This document shows, piece by piece, positions 55,301 through 64,000 of a stretch of 64,000 nt of DNA. Source of the stretch: Halorientalis litorea (GTDB lineage: Archaea > Halobacteriota > Halobacteria > Halobacteriales > Haloarculaceae); contig NZ_CP095482.1 in assembly GCF_023028225.1 (NCBI RefSeq), forward strand, positions 1,364,001 through 1,428,000. The letters run 5' to 3'. A program made the position numbers and the translations under genes. Each line of letters begins with the position of its first letter. Within the stretch, counting starts at the first letter, position 1. The notes under the pieces were generated by a model. It saw only the letters and a program-made list of their open reading frames with translations, was not told the origin of the DNA and searched no databases.

Positions 55301-55310
55301 GATAATACTT
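55301..55310 (+). promoter_or_regulatory. TATA-like box of citrate synthase
   Basis: GATAATACTT about 30 bases before the ATG at 55338, followed by a G-rich stretch. It is the strongest AT-rich element in the 200-base gap between the PhoU-TrkA_C gene and this gene; the rest of that gap shows nothing else. Confidence 0.55.
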
Positions 55311-55337
55311 TTGCCGGAAGGTAGTCAACGGGGGGGT

Positions 55338-56474
55338 ATGTCCGACGAGCTCAAGAAGGGTCTCGAGGGTGTCCTCGTCGCCGAGTCGGAACTCAGCTTC
55401 ATCGATGGTGACGAAGGTCAACTCGTCTACCGCGGGTACTCCATCGACGACTTGGCGCGGGACGCCAGCTACGAAGAGGTTCTGTACCTGCTGTGGCACG
55501 GCCACCTCCCCGACAGCGACGAACTGGCCGAGTTCACCGACGCGATGCGTACCGAGCGGTCGCTGGACGACGACGTGGTCGAACTCGTCCGCACGCTCGC
55601 CGCACAGGACGAGAACCCGATGGCCGCGCTCCGAACGGCCGTCTCCGCGCTGTCGGCCTACGACCCCGACGCCGGTGCCGACACGCAGGACCGCGAGGCC
55701 AACCTCCGGAAGGGTCGGCGCATCACGGCGAAGATGCCGACCATCATCGCGGCCTTCACTCGCGCCCGCGACGGCGACGACATCGTCGCGCCCCGGGAGG
55801 ACCTCGGCCACGCCGAGAACTTCCTCTACATGCTCAACGGCGAGGAACCCGACGAAGTGCTCGCCGAGACGTTCGACATGGCGCTGGTCCTGCACGCCGA
55901 CCACGGCCTGAACGCCTCGACGTTCTCCTCGATGGTCATCTCCTCGACGCTCGCGGACCTCCACTCTGCGATTCCCGGCGGCATCGGCGCGCTCTCCGGG
56001 TCGCTCCACGGCGGCGCGAACCAGGACGTGATGGAGGCCCTGCTCGAACTCGACAACTCCGGCAAAGACCCCGTCGAGTGGGCAGAGGACAAACTCGAAG
56101 CCGGCGAGCGCGTCCCCGGCTTCGGCCACCGCGTCTACAACGTCAAGGACCCGCGCGCCCGCATCCTCGGCGAGAAGTCCAAGGCACTGGGCGAGGCGGC
56201 CGGAACGCCCCGCTGGTACGAGTACTCGATGGCTATCGAGGAGTGGATGGCAGACGAGAAGGGGCTCGCCCCGAACGTCGACTTCTACTCCGCCTCCACG
56301 TACTACCAGATGGGCATCCCAGTCGACATCTACACGCCAATCTTCGCCATGTCCCGCGCCGGCGGCTGGATAGCCCACATCCTCGAACAGTACGACGACA
56401 ATCGGCTCATCCGCCCCCGTGGCCGGTACATCGGCCCGGACACCCGCGAGTTCCCCAGCGTCGACGAGCGGTAA
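55338..56474 (+). CDS. gltA: Citrate synthase
   Basis: A 378-residue archaeal-type citrate synthase joining oxaloacetate and acetyl-CoA at the entry of the citric acid cycle. The catalytic histidines lie in LSGSLHGGANQDVMEALLEL and VPGFGHRVYNVKDPRA, and the catalytic Asp in APNVDFYSASTYYQMGIP. The region NPMAALRTAVSALSAYD is typical of the short archaeal and Gram-positive form. It starts MSDELKKGLEGV and stands alone as a single-gene unit. An in-frame extension upstream to 54480 is only the open frame antisense to the previous gene. Confidence 0.97.
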   Translation: MSDELKKGLEGVLVAESELSFIDGDEGQLVYRGYSIDDLARDASYEEVLYLLWHGHLPDSDELAEFTDAMRTERSLDDDVVELVRTLAAQDENPMAALRTAVSALSAYDPDAGADTQDREANLRKGRRITAKMPTIIAAFTRARDGDDIVAPREDLGHAENFLYMLNGEEPDEVLAETFDMALVLHADHGLNASTFSSMVISSTLADLHSAIPGGIGALSGSLHGGANQDVMEALLELDNSGKDPVEWAEDKLEAGERVPGFGHRVYNVKDPRARILGEKSKALGEAAGTPRWYEYSMAIEEWMADEKGLAPNVDFYSASTYYQMGIPVDIYTPIFAMSRAGGWIAHILEQYDDNRLIRPRGRYIGPDTREFPSVDER

Positions 56475-56603
56475 CCACGCGAGCGGACGGTATGGATGGA
56501 CAGTTTCAGGTGGTGAAACGGGGAGAAAGGAAGCGAACGGCGGGCACTTGTTCGTTCGAAGTTACGGCAGCGGAGGCGTAATGACCGTCGTCCTGGTACG
56601 GGC

Positions 56604-57026
56604 TCATTCCGCGAACGCCGCGAGGACATCTTCGAAAGTCGGTGCGAGCGACTCGGCGATGTCGGTCGTGGTAACGATACCTACCAAGGTTCCGTCGTCA
56701 ACGACGGGGAGTTTCTTGATGTTGTTGTCCTGCATTCGCGCGCTCGCGTTTCGGACAGCCTGGTCGTGGTCGATTGTAATGACGGCCTCGGTCATCAGTT
56801 CGCGCACGCGGAGACGCTCGGCGTCGTGGCCTGCACAGACACCACGGACGATGTCGCTCTCCGTGACGATGCCAGCGATGTCGTCGTCACCCTCGACGAC
56901 GAGTGCACCAATACGCTCGTCCCAGAGGATGCGCGCTGCTTCAGTCACCGACATGTCGGAGTCGATTGTTCGCACCGGACTCGTCATGACGTTGCGGACG
57001 GGATTTTCTAATCTATCGGCATCCAT
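56604..57026 (-). CDS. CBS-pair domain protein
   Basis: A 140-residue stand-alone CBS pair. The two motifs are NVMTSPVRTIDSDMSVTEAARILW to IGALVVEGDDDIAGIVTESDIV, and ELMTEAVITIDHDQAVRNASARM to IKKLPVVDDGTLVGIVTTTDI. Such proteins sense AMP, ATP or S-adenosylmethionine and act on partners. A short helix ends the chain. The ATG at 57026 is followed by MDADRLENPVRNV; the sequence before it (57040-57090) is unusually AT-rich and probably holds the promoter. Confidence 0.9.
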   Translation of the reverse strand: MDADRLENPVRNVMTSPVRTIDSDMSVTEAARILWDERIGALVVEGDDDIAGIVTESDIVRGVCAGHDAERLRVRELMTEAVITIDHDQAVRNASARMQDNNIKKLPVVDDGTLVGIVTTTDIAESLAPTFEDVLAAFAE

Positions 57027-57122
57027 ATGTACTACCGGGCTCCGTTTCCGATTGTCTTCATTAACGATTATTATATTAAAAATCTATCGGCTCCTGTGAC
57101 GGTCGGAGTCCGTTCCGGCAGG

Positions 57123-57698
57123 TCAGCTGAGCCACTCGTGTATCTCGTCGGCGAGGGGGCCCTCACGGATGACTTCGCTGGCGGAGACGTCCACGACGGT
57201 ACTCCCGCCGCCGGGCGTCGCTCCGCCGTCGACCAGAACCGCGGCGGCGTCGCGGATTCGGTCGCCGAGGGCGTCGAGTTCGCGGACGCTCCCCGTGCCG
57301 CTGACGTTCGCGCTGGTCGCGGTGACAGGCGCGAACTCGCGGAGGAGCGACAGGGCGACGTCGTGGTCCGGAACCCGAACGCCCACGCGGTCACGGCCCG
57401 CGGTCAGAATGTCCGGGACCATCTCGCGTTTCTCGACGACGACGGTGACGGGTCCGGGGAGGAACGCGTCCATGAACTCGCGTTCGCGGGCCGTCGGTGC
57501 GGTGTACTCGGTGGCCGTCGCCACGTCGGGGACCGCGAGCGAGACGGGTTTCTCGCGGTCTCGGCCTTTGGCCGCGAAGACGCGGGAAACGGCGTCTTCG
57601 TCCAGTGCGTTCGCGCCGAGGCCGTACACCGTCTCCGTCGGGTAGACCACGAGGTCACCGGCCGCGAGGGCGGCGGCGGCGTCGGTCACGTCGGTCAT
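57123..57698 (-). CDS. Threonylcarbamoyl-AMP synthase (Sua5/YrdC/YciO)
   Basis: A 191-residue enzyme making threonylcarbamoyl-AMP from threonine, bicarbonate and ATP for the t6A37 modification of tRNAs. The double-stranded RNA-binding-like YrdC core is clear: DLVVYPTETVYGLGANALDEDAV, FAAKGRDREKPVSLAV, PGPVTVVVEK, VGVRVPDHDV and TATSANVSGTGSV. It is the short form without the Sua5 C-terminal domain. The ATG at 57698 (MTDVTDAAAALAAGD) is preferred to 57725. Confidence 0.92.
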   Translation of the reverse strand: MTDVTDAAAALAAGDLVVYPTETVYGLGANALDEDAVSRVFAAKGRDREKPVSLAVPDVATATEYTAPTAREREFMDAFLPGPVTVVVEKREMVPDILTAGRDRVGVRVPDHDVALSLLREFAPVTATSANVSGTGSVRELDALGDRIRDAAAVLVDGGATPGGGSTVVDVSASEVIREGPLADEIHEWLS

Positions 57699-57735
57699 GC
57701 CCCCGTCTCGGCCGGGAACGGGCAAAAGTCGGTCG

Positions 57736-58260
57736 CTACAGGTCCGCCAGCGCGGCCTCGATGTCGTCGTAGTCCGGGAAGTCCGGCCACTCGTCGGCGA
57801 CCCACGCGTACTGGACCACGCGGTCCTCGTTCAGCAGGAAGACGGCGGGTCGGGGTTCCTCGATACCGGCCATCCCGTCGAGGTCGTTGACGATATCGTA
57901 GGCCTCGGCGACGCCGTTTTTCGGGTCCGAGAACAGCCGGTAGTCCATCCCGCGCTGGGCGATGGTCGTCTTGTGTTCGTACGGCGTGGAGATGGAGAGG
58001 CCGACGACCTGCAGAGTCCCATCAGTTTCGCGGTGGCCCCAGTTGCGGTCCCGTATCTCGTTCCAGATGTACGTCGTCGGGAAGTCGCCGTCCATGGGGT
58101 GGAAGACGAGCAGGACCGGTCCCTCGGCGGTCAACTCCGAGAGGGCGGTGTCCTCCCAGTACTCGTCGGTGACCAGCGGCCGCTCGAAGTCGGGGGCCTG
58201 CTCGCCGACCGCCGGGGGGTCGACCGCCGGGAGGTCGACCACCTCGAAGTCCAGTTCCAT
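57736..58260 (-). CDS. Redoxin-fold protein lacking cysteine
   Basis: A 174-residue peroxiredoxin/AhpC-like fold: AVGEQAPDFERPLVTDEYWEDTALSEL, VLLVFHPMDGDFPTTYIWNEI, VVGLSISTPYEHKTTIAQRG and AVFLLNEDRVVQYAWV match the family. The position of the peroxidatic cysteine holds no Cys and the whole chain contains none, so it cannot use normal thiol chemistry. Its start codon overlaps the stop of the glutaredoxin-like gene (TGATG), coupling the two. It may bind a partner or substrate through the fold. Confidence 0.82.
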   Translation of the reverse strand: MELDFEVVDLPAVDPPAVGEQAPDFERPLVTDEYWEDTALSELTAEGPVLLVFHPMDGDFPTTYIWNEIRDRNWGHRETDGTLQVVGLSISTPYEHKTTIAQRGMDYRLFSDPKNGVAEAYDIVNDLDGMAGIEEPRPAVFLLNEDRVVQYAWVADEWPDFPDYDDIEAALADL

Positions 58261-58517
58261 CACGCACCCTCCCCGTACGTTCCGTCGAGGTACGCGACGA
58301 TGTTGGCACTCTCGGACATCGTGACGCCGGTACGCTCGTCGACGATTGCCGGGACGGTCCGCTTGCCCGAGATGCGTTTGACCACGTCCCGCTTCGAGTG
58401 GCGTGCCTCGACGAACCGCGAGCGGTAGTCGAGGTCGTACTCGTCCAGTTTGCGTACGACGCGCTCGCAGAAGGGACACCCCTGCAACCGGTAGAGGGTG
58501 ATGGATGGGTCGCTCAT
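58260..58517 (-). CDS. Glutaredoxin-like thioredoxin-fold protein (GST N-terminal domain)
   Basis: An 85-residue thioredoxin fold with the active site LQGCPFCERV (CPFC) near the N terminus and the cis-proline region KRTVPAIVDERTGVTMSESANIVAYL, as in glutaredoxins and the N domain of glutathione S-transferases. It could reduce disulfides using haloarchaeal gamma-glutamylcysteine. It is coupled by overlap to the cysteine-less redoxin downstream, which suggests that the two act as a pair. Confidence 0.9.
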   Translation of the reverse strand: MSDPSITLYRLQGCPFCERVVRKLDEYDLDYRSRFVEARHSKRDVVKRISGKRTVPAIVDERTGVTMSESANIVAYLDGTYGEGA

Positions 58518-58663
58518 CGGGTCGTACGTACGGGACAGTTCAGGGTAAGCCTTCGGGCGTCCGCACGCGCCGCACGAACGCGACCGACCGACGGGTGGCG
58601 TCTCGTCGCCGTCCGGTCCGGAACAGAAACGGGGGACAGTGGCGTGTTCGGGCTATGACAAGC

Positions 58664-58669
58664 CTTAAT
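58664..58669 (+). promoter_or_regulatory. TATA-like box of the CNNM/CorC gene
   Basis: CTTAAT about 29 bases before the ATG at 58696, in the context AAGCCTTAATCCGACC, consistent with a leaderless start. Confidence 0.5.
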
Positions 58670-58695
58670 CCGACCCGTAGCAAAATTCGGCGATA

Positions 58696-60102
58696 ATGGG
58701 TGTAGTCTCGGCACTCGGCGTCGGGTTCGATACGATACCACTCGCCACCGACGTGTTCGGTGTGGTCCTCACCGACGGGTTCGTTATCGGTGTTGGCCTC
58801 CTCGTCATTCTGTTGCTGTTGCTACTCTCGGCGTTTTTTTCCTCGTCAGAGATAGCCATGTTCTCGCTCGCAGCACACCGCGTCGACGCCCTCGTCGAGG
58901 ACGGCACGCCGGGCGCGCGAACGCTACAGGGACTCAAAGAGGACCCCCACCGACTGCTCGTGACGATTCTGGTCGGGAACAACCTCGTCAACATCGCCAT
59001 GTCGTCCATCGCTACGGGGTTGCTGGCGATTCTGCTGGACGACCAAGGGCTGGCGGTGCTGGCTTCGACGTTCGGCATCACGGCTCTGGTCCTCCTGTTC
59101 GGCGAGAGCGCGCCCAAATCCTACGCCGTCGAGAACACCGAGTCGTGGGCGTTGACCATCGCCCGCCCGCTGAAGTTCGCCGAGCGGACGCTGTGGCCCC
59201 TCATCGTCGTCTTCGACTTCCTCACACAGCAGGTCAACCGCATCACCGGCGGGCAGTCCGCCATCGAGACGTCGTACGTCACCAGACAGGAGATACAGGA
59301 CATCATCGAGACGGGCGAGCGCGAGGGCGTGCTGGACGAGGACGAACGCCAGATGCTCCAGCGGACGCTCCGGTTCAACAACACCATCGCCAAGGAGGTG
59401 ATGACCCCGCGGTTGGACATGACCGCCGTGTCCGCCGACGACAGCATCGAGGAGGCCATCGAGACGTGCGTGCAGAGCAGTCACACGCGCCTCCCGGTGT
59501 ACGAGGGAAGTCTGGACAACATCATCGGGACGGTCAACATTCGGGACTTGGTGCGTGACCTCGAATACGGCGAAGTCGACGGCGACCTCGAACTCGAAGA
59601 CGTGCGCGAGCAGACCCTGCACGTCCCCGAGTCCAAGAACGTCGACGAGTTGCTCGCCGAGATGCGCGACGAGCGCATGCACATGGTCGTCGTCATCGAC
59701 GAGTTCGGGACGACGGAGGGACTGGTGACGATGGAGGACCTCACCGAGGAAATCGTCGGCGAGATTCTGGAGGGCGAGGAAGAAGAGCCCATCGAGTTCG
59801 TCGGCGACGACGCCGTCCTCGTCAAAGGCGAGGTCAACATCGAGGAGGTCAACGAGGCACTCGACATCGACATCCCCGAGGGCGAGGAGTTCGAGACCAT
59901 CGCCGGGTTCATCTTCAACCTCGCCGGGCGACTGGTCGAGGAAGGCGAACACATCGAGTACGACGGCGTCGAAATCCGCGTCGAACAGGTCGAGAACACC
60001 CGCATCATGAAAGCGCGCGTCGAACGCGTCGCCACCGCCGGAGAGACGGACGAAGAGGGCACGCCGACGGACACCGAGTCCGAAGAAGCGCGGACCGACT
60101 GA
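58696..60102 (+). CDS. CNNM/CorC-like (DUF21-CBS) membrane transporter
   Basis: A 468-residue protein. Four hydrophobic helices of the DUF21/CNNM domain (GVGLLVILLLLLLSAFFSSSEIAMFSL to ALVLLFGESAPKSYAVEN) are followed by two CBS motifs (KEVMTPRLDMTAVSADDSIEEAI, HMVVVIDEFGTTEGLVTMEDL) and a C-terminal CorC_HlyC domain (VLVKGEVNIEEVNEALDIDI). Relatives export magnesium or sodium under nucleotide control, although many are named hemolysins. The acidic tail (DEEGTPTDTESEEA) is halophilic. Confidence 0.93.
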   Translation: MGVVSALGVGFDTIPLATDVFGVVLTDGFVIGVGLLVILLLLLLSAFFSSSEIAMFSLAAHRVDALVEDGTPGARTLQGLKEDPHRLLVTILVGNNLVNIAMSSIATGLLAILLDDQGLAVLASTFGITALVLLFGESAPKSYAVENTESWALTIARPLKFAERTLWPLIVVFDFLTQQVNRITGGQSAIETSYVTRQEIQDIIETGEREGVLDEDERQMLQRTLRFNNTIAKEVMTPRLDMTAVSADDSIEEAIETCVQSSHTRLPVYEGSLDNIIGTVNIRDLVRDLEYGEVDGDLELEDVREQTLHVPESKNVDELLAEMRDERMHMVVVIDEFGTTEGLVTMEDLTEEIVGEILEGEEEEPIEFVGDDAVLVKGEVNIEEVNEALDIDIPEGEEFETIAGFIFNLAGRLVEEGEHIEYDGVEIRVEQVENTRIMKARVERVATAGETDEEGTPTDTESEEARTD

Positions 60103-60137
60103 GTACCGGCGGCGACGGACCGCCGACTGCTGGCGGC

Positions 60138-60374
60138 CTACGGCGGTTCGCCACGGCGGCCGACGGCCCGGCGGACGCGTGTGACCGCCGCCCGGAACTG
60201 TGCGTCACCGCGGAGGACGTGCGCGAGGATGTCACCGGCACCGGCGAGGAAACCGGCCAGCAGGACGGCCACGGTGACGCCGAGACCGAACGTCACCGCG
60301 AGCCCGCCGCCGAGGAGGCCGCCGACGGCCGCGGCGACGGCGGACTGTCCGGGCGTGTCACAGAGGGGAATCAC
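60138..60374 (-). CDS. Small membrane protein, unknown
   Basis: A 78-residue protein with two glycine-rich hydrophobic segments (AVAAAVGGLLGGGLAVTFGLGV and VAVLLAGFLAGAGDILAHVL) and a basic C terminus (TRVRRAVGRRGEPP). No family recognised. It lies between the CNNM-like gene and the phosphate transporter. Confidence 0.55.
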   Translation of the reverse strand: MIPLCDTPGQSAVAAAVGGLLGGGLAVTFGLGVTVAVLLAGFLAGAGDILAHVLRGDAQFRAAVTRVRRAVGRRGEPP

Positions 60375-60404
60375 AGCCGACGTTGGGGACGGTTCGACAA
60401 AAAC

Positions 60405-61595
60405 CTACCCGAGGAGCGCGTCGACGGCGGTGAACACGCCGTAGCCGAGGCCGAACGCCAACGCGAGCGAGAGTATCCACGCGAGGACGGTGTAACCCAT
60501 CTTCTTCCCGCTCACGTCGCCGCCGCCGGCGGCGAACCCGCTGCCGATGATGGCCGAGACGATTATCTCGTTGAACGAGACGGGGATGCCGAAGAACACG
60601 GCCGTCTGTGCGATGGCGAAGGAGGGGATGAGCGCGGCGATGGAGCGGCGCGGCCCGAGTGCCGAGTAGTCCTGTGAGAGTGCCTTTATCATCCGGGGCG
60701 CGCCGGTCCAGGACCCGACGAGGAGGCCGAAGCCACCGCCGAGCAGGACGGCCGGCAACGGCAGGTTGTAGGGGTCGAGCAGTGGGAGGAGGGGTCCCAG
60801 CGCGAGGCCGACCTGACTCCCGCCGGCCGAGAACGCGACCAGCGCGCCGAGCGCGAGCAGGAAGTGTCGCTGGCCCGCCTCCGCGTCCGCCCGAATGTCG
60901 AACCAGAGGACGACGGCGACGGCGAGTGCCGCAAGCAGTGTCACCACGGCGTACGTGCCGAGAGCTGGAATCGCGTCGCCCACGCGAGTCGTCGCGACGG
61001 CGGTGAGCGAGGCGGCCTCGCCCGCCGGCCCGAGCAGGACGAACTCCGTGTTGGCGAGGATGGCCCCGACGACGCCCGCGAGCGCGGGCACTGCGAGGCG
61101 TTCGGGGACGCGCTCGTTTCTGAGCATCCGGGCAGTTCCGTAGGCGATGCCGCCGCCGACGAACGGCGTGGCGGCCCACAGCGCGGCAATCTCGCCGTAC
61201 TTGGACCACGCCGGGTCACCGCCGAGTGCCAACCCGACGCCGACGACGGCCCCAGTGACGGTGAAGGCAGTGGCGATGGGGTAGCCAGCGAACACGCCGA
61301 TTGCGACGAGAATCGCGGCCGTCAGCAGCGCGACGACGGCAGCCGTCGGCGAAATCGTGACGTTCAGTATCAGTTCGCGGCCGACGGCTTCGGTGACGTT
61401 CGCACCTTGCAGGACGGCACCGGCCAACCCGAGGATGCCGACGAAAAAGCCCGCCCGCATCACCGAAATCGCGTTGGCACCGACTGCAGGGGCGAAGGGC
61501 GTCGACCCGGAGGACCCGGCACCGATAGCCCACGCCATAAAGAGGCTGGCGGCACCCGCGACGAGGAACGTGGCGACTGTGCCAGCGGCGACCAT
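60405..61595 (-). CDS. PiT-type inorganic phosphate transporter
   Basis: A 396-residue sodium- or proton-driven phosphate permease. The two signature repeats are seen: GSSGSTPFAPAVGANAISVMRAGFF near the N terminus and VSFNEIIVSAIIGSGFAAGGGDVSGKKMGYTVLAW near the C terminus; GYPIATAFTVTGAVVG is also typical. About eleven helices are predicted by eye. The ATG at 61595 (MVAAGTVATFLVAG) is preferred to a start at 61808, which would add 71 unlikely residues. No PhoU gene is adjacent. Confidence 0.92.
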   Translation of the reverse strand: MVAAGTVATFLVAGAASLFMAWAIGAGSSGSTPFAPAVGANAISVMRAGFFVGILGLAGAVLQGANVTEAVGRELILNVTISPTAAVVALLTAAILVAIGVFAGYPIATAFTVTGAVVGVGLALGGDPAWSKYGEIAALWAATPFVGGGIAYGTARMLRNERVPERLAVPALAGVVGAILANTEFVLLGPAGEAASLTAVATTRVGDAIPALGTYAVVTLLAALAVAVVLWFDIRADAEAGQRHFLLALGALVAFSAGGSQVGLALGPLLPLLDPYNLPLPAVLLGGGFGLLVGSWTGAPRMIKALSQDYSALGPRRSIAALIPSFAIAQTAVFFGIPVSFNEIIVSAIIGSGFAAGGGDVSGKKMGYTVLAWILSLALAFGLGYGVFTAVDALLG

Positions 61596-61725
61596 CTCCA
61601 CGGCGGTACAGGGAGCACCCCTAAGAACCTGCCGGGACGCTCGTGAAGGTGGTCCTTTCGCGCTCTGTAATCGCGCCCGGAGGATTATATCCGAAGGGGT
61701 CACAGCAGTGCGTAAGGGAGATGGG

Positions 61726-61893
61726 ATGGTGTTACAGCGACTGCGACGGCTAGCACGCACCCGCCGGACCGACGACGGTGCGGAGTACGAGTGTACCCAG
61801 TGCAACACGGGCTTTCGCGTGCGCCGGCAGGTCTGTCCCGAGTGTGGGGGCTACCGTGTCGAGCGGACCGATTGGAGCGACCGGGCGACGTGA
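61726..61893 (+). CDS. Small zinc-ribbon protein
   Basis: A 55-residue protein with a basic N terminus (LQRLRRLARTRRTDDG) and a zinc ribbon of two CxxC pairs (CTQCNTGFRVRRQVCPEC). A TATA-like ATTATATC (about 61683-61690) lies upstream. Similar short zinc-finger proteins are common in haloarchaea and may bind nucleic acid or regulators. Its stop directly abuts the cysteine synthase remnant. Confidence 0.65.
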   Translation: MVLQRLRRLARTRRTDDGAEYECTQCNTGFRVRRQVCPECGGYRVERTDWSDRAT

Positions 61894-61894
61894 C

Positions 61895-62005
61895 GGCACG
61901 GCCGCCGCTGCGGCGATAGACGTCGCCACCGACTACCCCGAGGAAACGACCGTCTTCGTCCTCCCGGACACCGGCGAGCGGTATCTCTCGACAGACCTGT
62001 TCGAC
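61895..62005 (+). pseudogene. Remnant of the cysteine synthase C terminus
   Basis: This stretch translates as about 37 residues ending FVLPDTGERYLSTDLFD, preceded by AIDVATDYPEETTV. PxxGERYLST is the conserved C terminus of cysteine synthase (CysK). The frame has no start of its own and no matching upstream domain: the zinc-ribbon gene ends two bases before, and the native stop is lost. It is therefore a leftover of a deleted cysK copy. Family recognition is by motif only. Confidence 0.7.
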
Positions 62006-62012
62006 CGCTATG

Positions 62013-62456
62013 TCATCCCTCTGCGGTCGCCGCCGGCCGGTCCGGCCCGACCTTCGCGGCGAGCCACGCCCCGACCACAGCACCGGCCTGTGTCACGACC
62101 ACGGTGAACAGGACGAACAGACCGACCGCGACCGCGACCGCGGCGTACTGGACGGCGTCGAACCATAGTGGTTGCGTGAAGGCTGGAATCGCCCGGAGGA
62201 GGTCGACGAACGGCCATACCAGCGGGACGGACGCGACGAGGCCGGTCCGCAGGCCGACCCGGCGGGGCGGAACGTCGGCGTCGACGAACAGCAGACCGCC
62301 GAGCAGGCCAGCGAAGACCACCGGGCTGAGACGGAGCGTCGTCCCCGTGGACAGCAAGTATTCGAGGAGTGTGTACGTTCCCGCGAGGCCGCCGGCGACG
62401 ATGGCGTACCGCCAACCGGTATCCGTTCGCGGGTCCGGAAGGGAGGGCTGGACCAT
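62013..62456 (-). CDS. Multi-pass membrane protein of unknown function
   Basis: A 147-residue protein with four hydrophobic segments (YAIVAGGLAGTYTLLEYLL, PVVFAGLLGGLLFVDADV, GLVASVPLVWPFVDLLRAI, AAVAVAVGLFVLFTVVVTQAG). It resembles a group of short haloarchaeal membrane proteins without known role. A TATA-like AAAATTTTTG (about 62480-62489) lies some 28 bases before the ATG, which supports the start. Confidence 0.65.
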   Translation of the reverse strand: MVQPSLPDPRTDTGWRYAIVAGGLAGTYTLLEYLLSTGTTLRLSPVVFAGLLGGLLFVDADVPPRRVGLRTGLVASVPLVWPFVDLLRAIPAFTQPLWFDAVQYAAVAVAVGLFVLFTVVVTQAGAVVGAWLAAKVGPDRPAATAEG

Positions 62457-62540
62457 ACAATCCGTTGGACACGTATCGACAAAAATTTTGGGAGAACGCC
62501 GCAGACTGGCTCGGGCAGGTCGTGTAGGCCGGCTTCGGCG

Positions 62541-62562
62541 CGTTGCCGTCGCGACGGCAACG
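62541..62562. repeat. Perfect 22-base palindrome between katG and the membrane gene
   Basis: Two 11-base arms (CGTTGCCGTCG and its exact complement) with no spacer, 57-78 bases after the katG stop. It may form a 9-bp hairpin with a four-base loop in RNA, or be a dimer binding site. No T-run follows in the katG direction. Confidence 0.5.
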
Positions 62563-62618
62563 GCGGCACCGTCGGACGTGGGCGGCGCGAAGAAAGCGGT
62601 GATCGAAGGCCGTGGTCG

Positions 62619-64000
<1,382 letters not shown>

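Noticed and set aside
56492..56581. 29-codon ORF after citrate synthase
   Set aside because: It has an ATG and stop but no TATA box, no clear ribosome site and no recognisable motif; the gap is small and chance is likely.

Overview
The window reads as chromosomal DNA of a halophilic archaeon (class Halobacteria). The proteins are strongly acidic, GC content is high, many starts look leaderless with a TATA-like box about 25-32 bases upstream, and the families are typically haloarchaeal: a LysW-dependent arginine pathway, NAD-dependent DNA ligase, PGF-CTERM-like surface protein, UPF0200/UPF0201 pair and many PAS histidine kinases. I cannot name the genus. It is gene-dense housekeeping DNA. I saw no rRNA, tRNA, CRISPR array, intact transposon or integrase, and no gene-free stretch over 300 bases.

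Layout. 1-11.8 kb: zinc alcohol dehydrogenase (cut by the left edge), a pair of one-domain MgtE/SLC41 genes, two tandem paralogous PAS histidine kinases, a nucleoside-recognition membrane protein, a CBS-MaoC fusion, a secreted nuclease lipoprotein, a membrane-anchored molybdopterin oxidoreductase, and a tightly overlapping kinase/exosome-related/HAD operon. 11.8-22.2 kb: a surface protein, then the full arginine cluster argG-argH, lysW-lysX-argC-argB-argD-argE-argF. The glutamate amino group is carried on LysW through the middle steps, released as ornithine, and finished by ArgF, ArgG and ArgH. 22.2-28.4 kb: SpoIIM-like protein, regulator, threonine synthase and divergent serA/serB. 28.5-33.2 kb: SCP2 protein, then a metY-metX-metY methionine cluster. 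33.2-41.4 kb: zinc-ribbon membrane protein, class V aminotransferase, two convergent histidine kinases, ligA, MaoC hydratase and small proteins. 41.4-47.3 kb: uvrC and uvrB flanking UspA and a TauE exporter. 47.3-50.8 kb: two MFS paralogues around a HEAT-like protein. 50.9-56.5 kb: calcium-repeat metalloprotease lipoprotein, aspartoacylase-like protein, PhoU-TrkA_C protein and citrate synthase. 56.6-64 kb: CBS protein, Sua5/YrdC, a redoxin/glutaredoxin pair, CNNM/CorC-like protein, phosphate transporter, a cysteine synthase remnant, and katG (cut by the right edge).

The most interesting signal is in the arginine cluster. A 30-codon arginine-rich ORF with its own TATA box, and a perfect hairpin over its stop codon, precedes argG, followed by short segments that can pair in competing ways. 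Other small ORFs and perfect 6-bp tetraloop hairpins sit in later gaps of the same cluster. Together they suggest a candidate arginine-responsive leader system. This is inference: off-frame translation in this GC-rich DNA is arginine-rich by default, so composition alone proves nothing. Other points of interest are a histidine kinase duplicate with a degraded ATP site, a HAD protein without its nucleophile, a cysteine-less redoxin coupled to a glutaredoxin, palindromic in-frame inserts in lysX and argB, and the cysK remnant.
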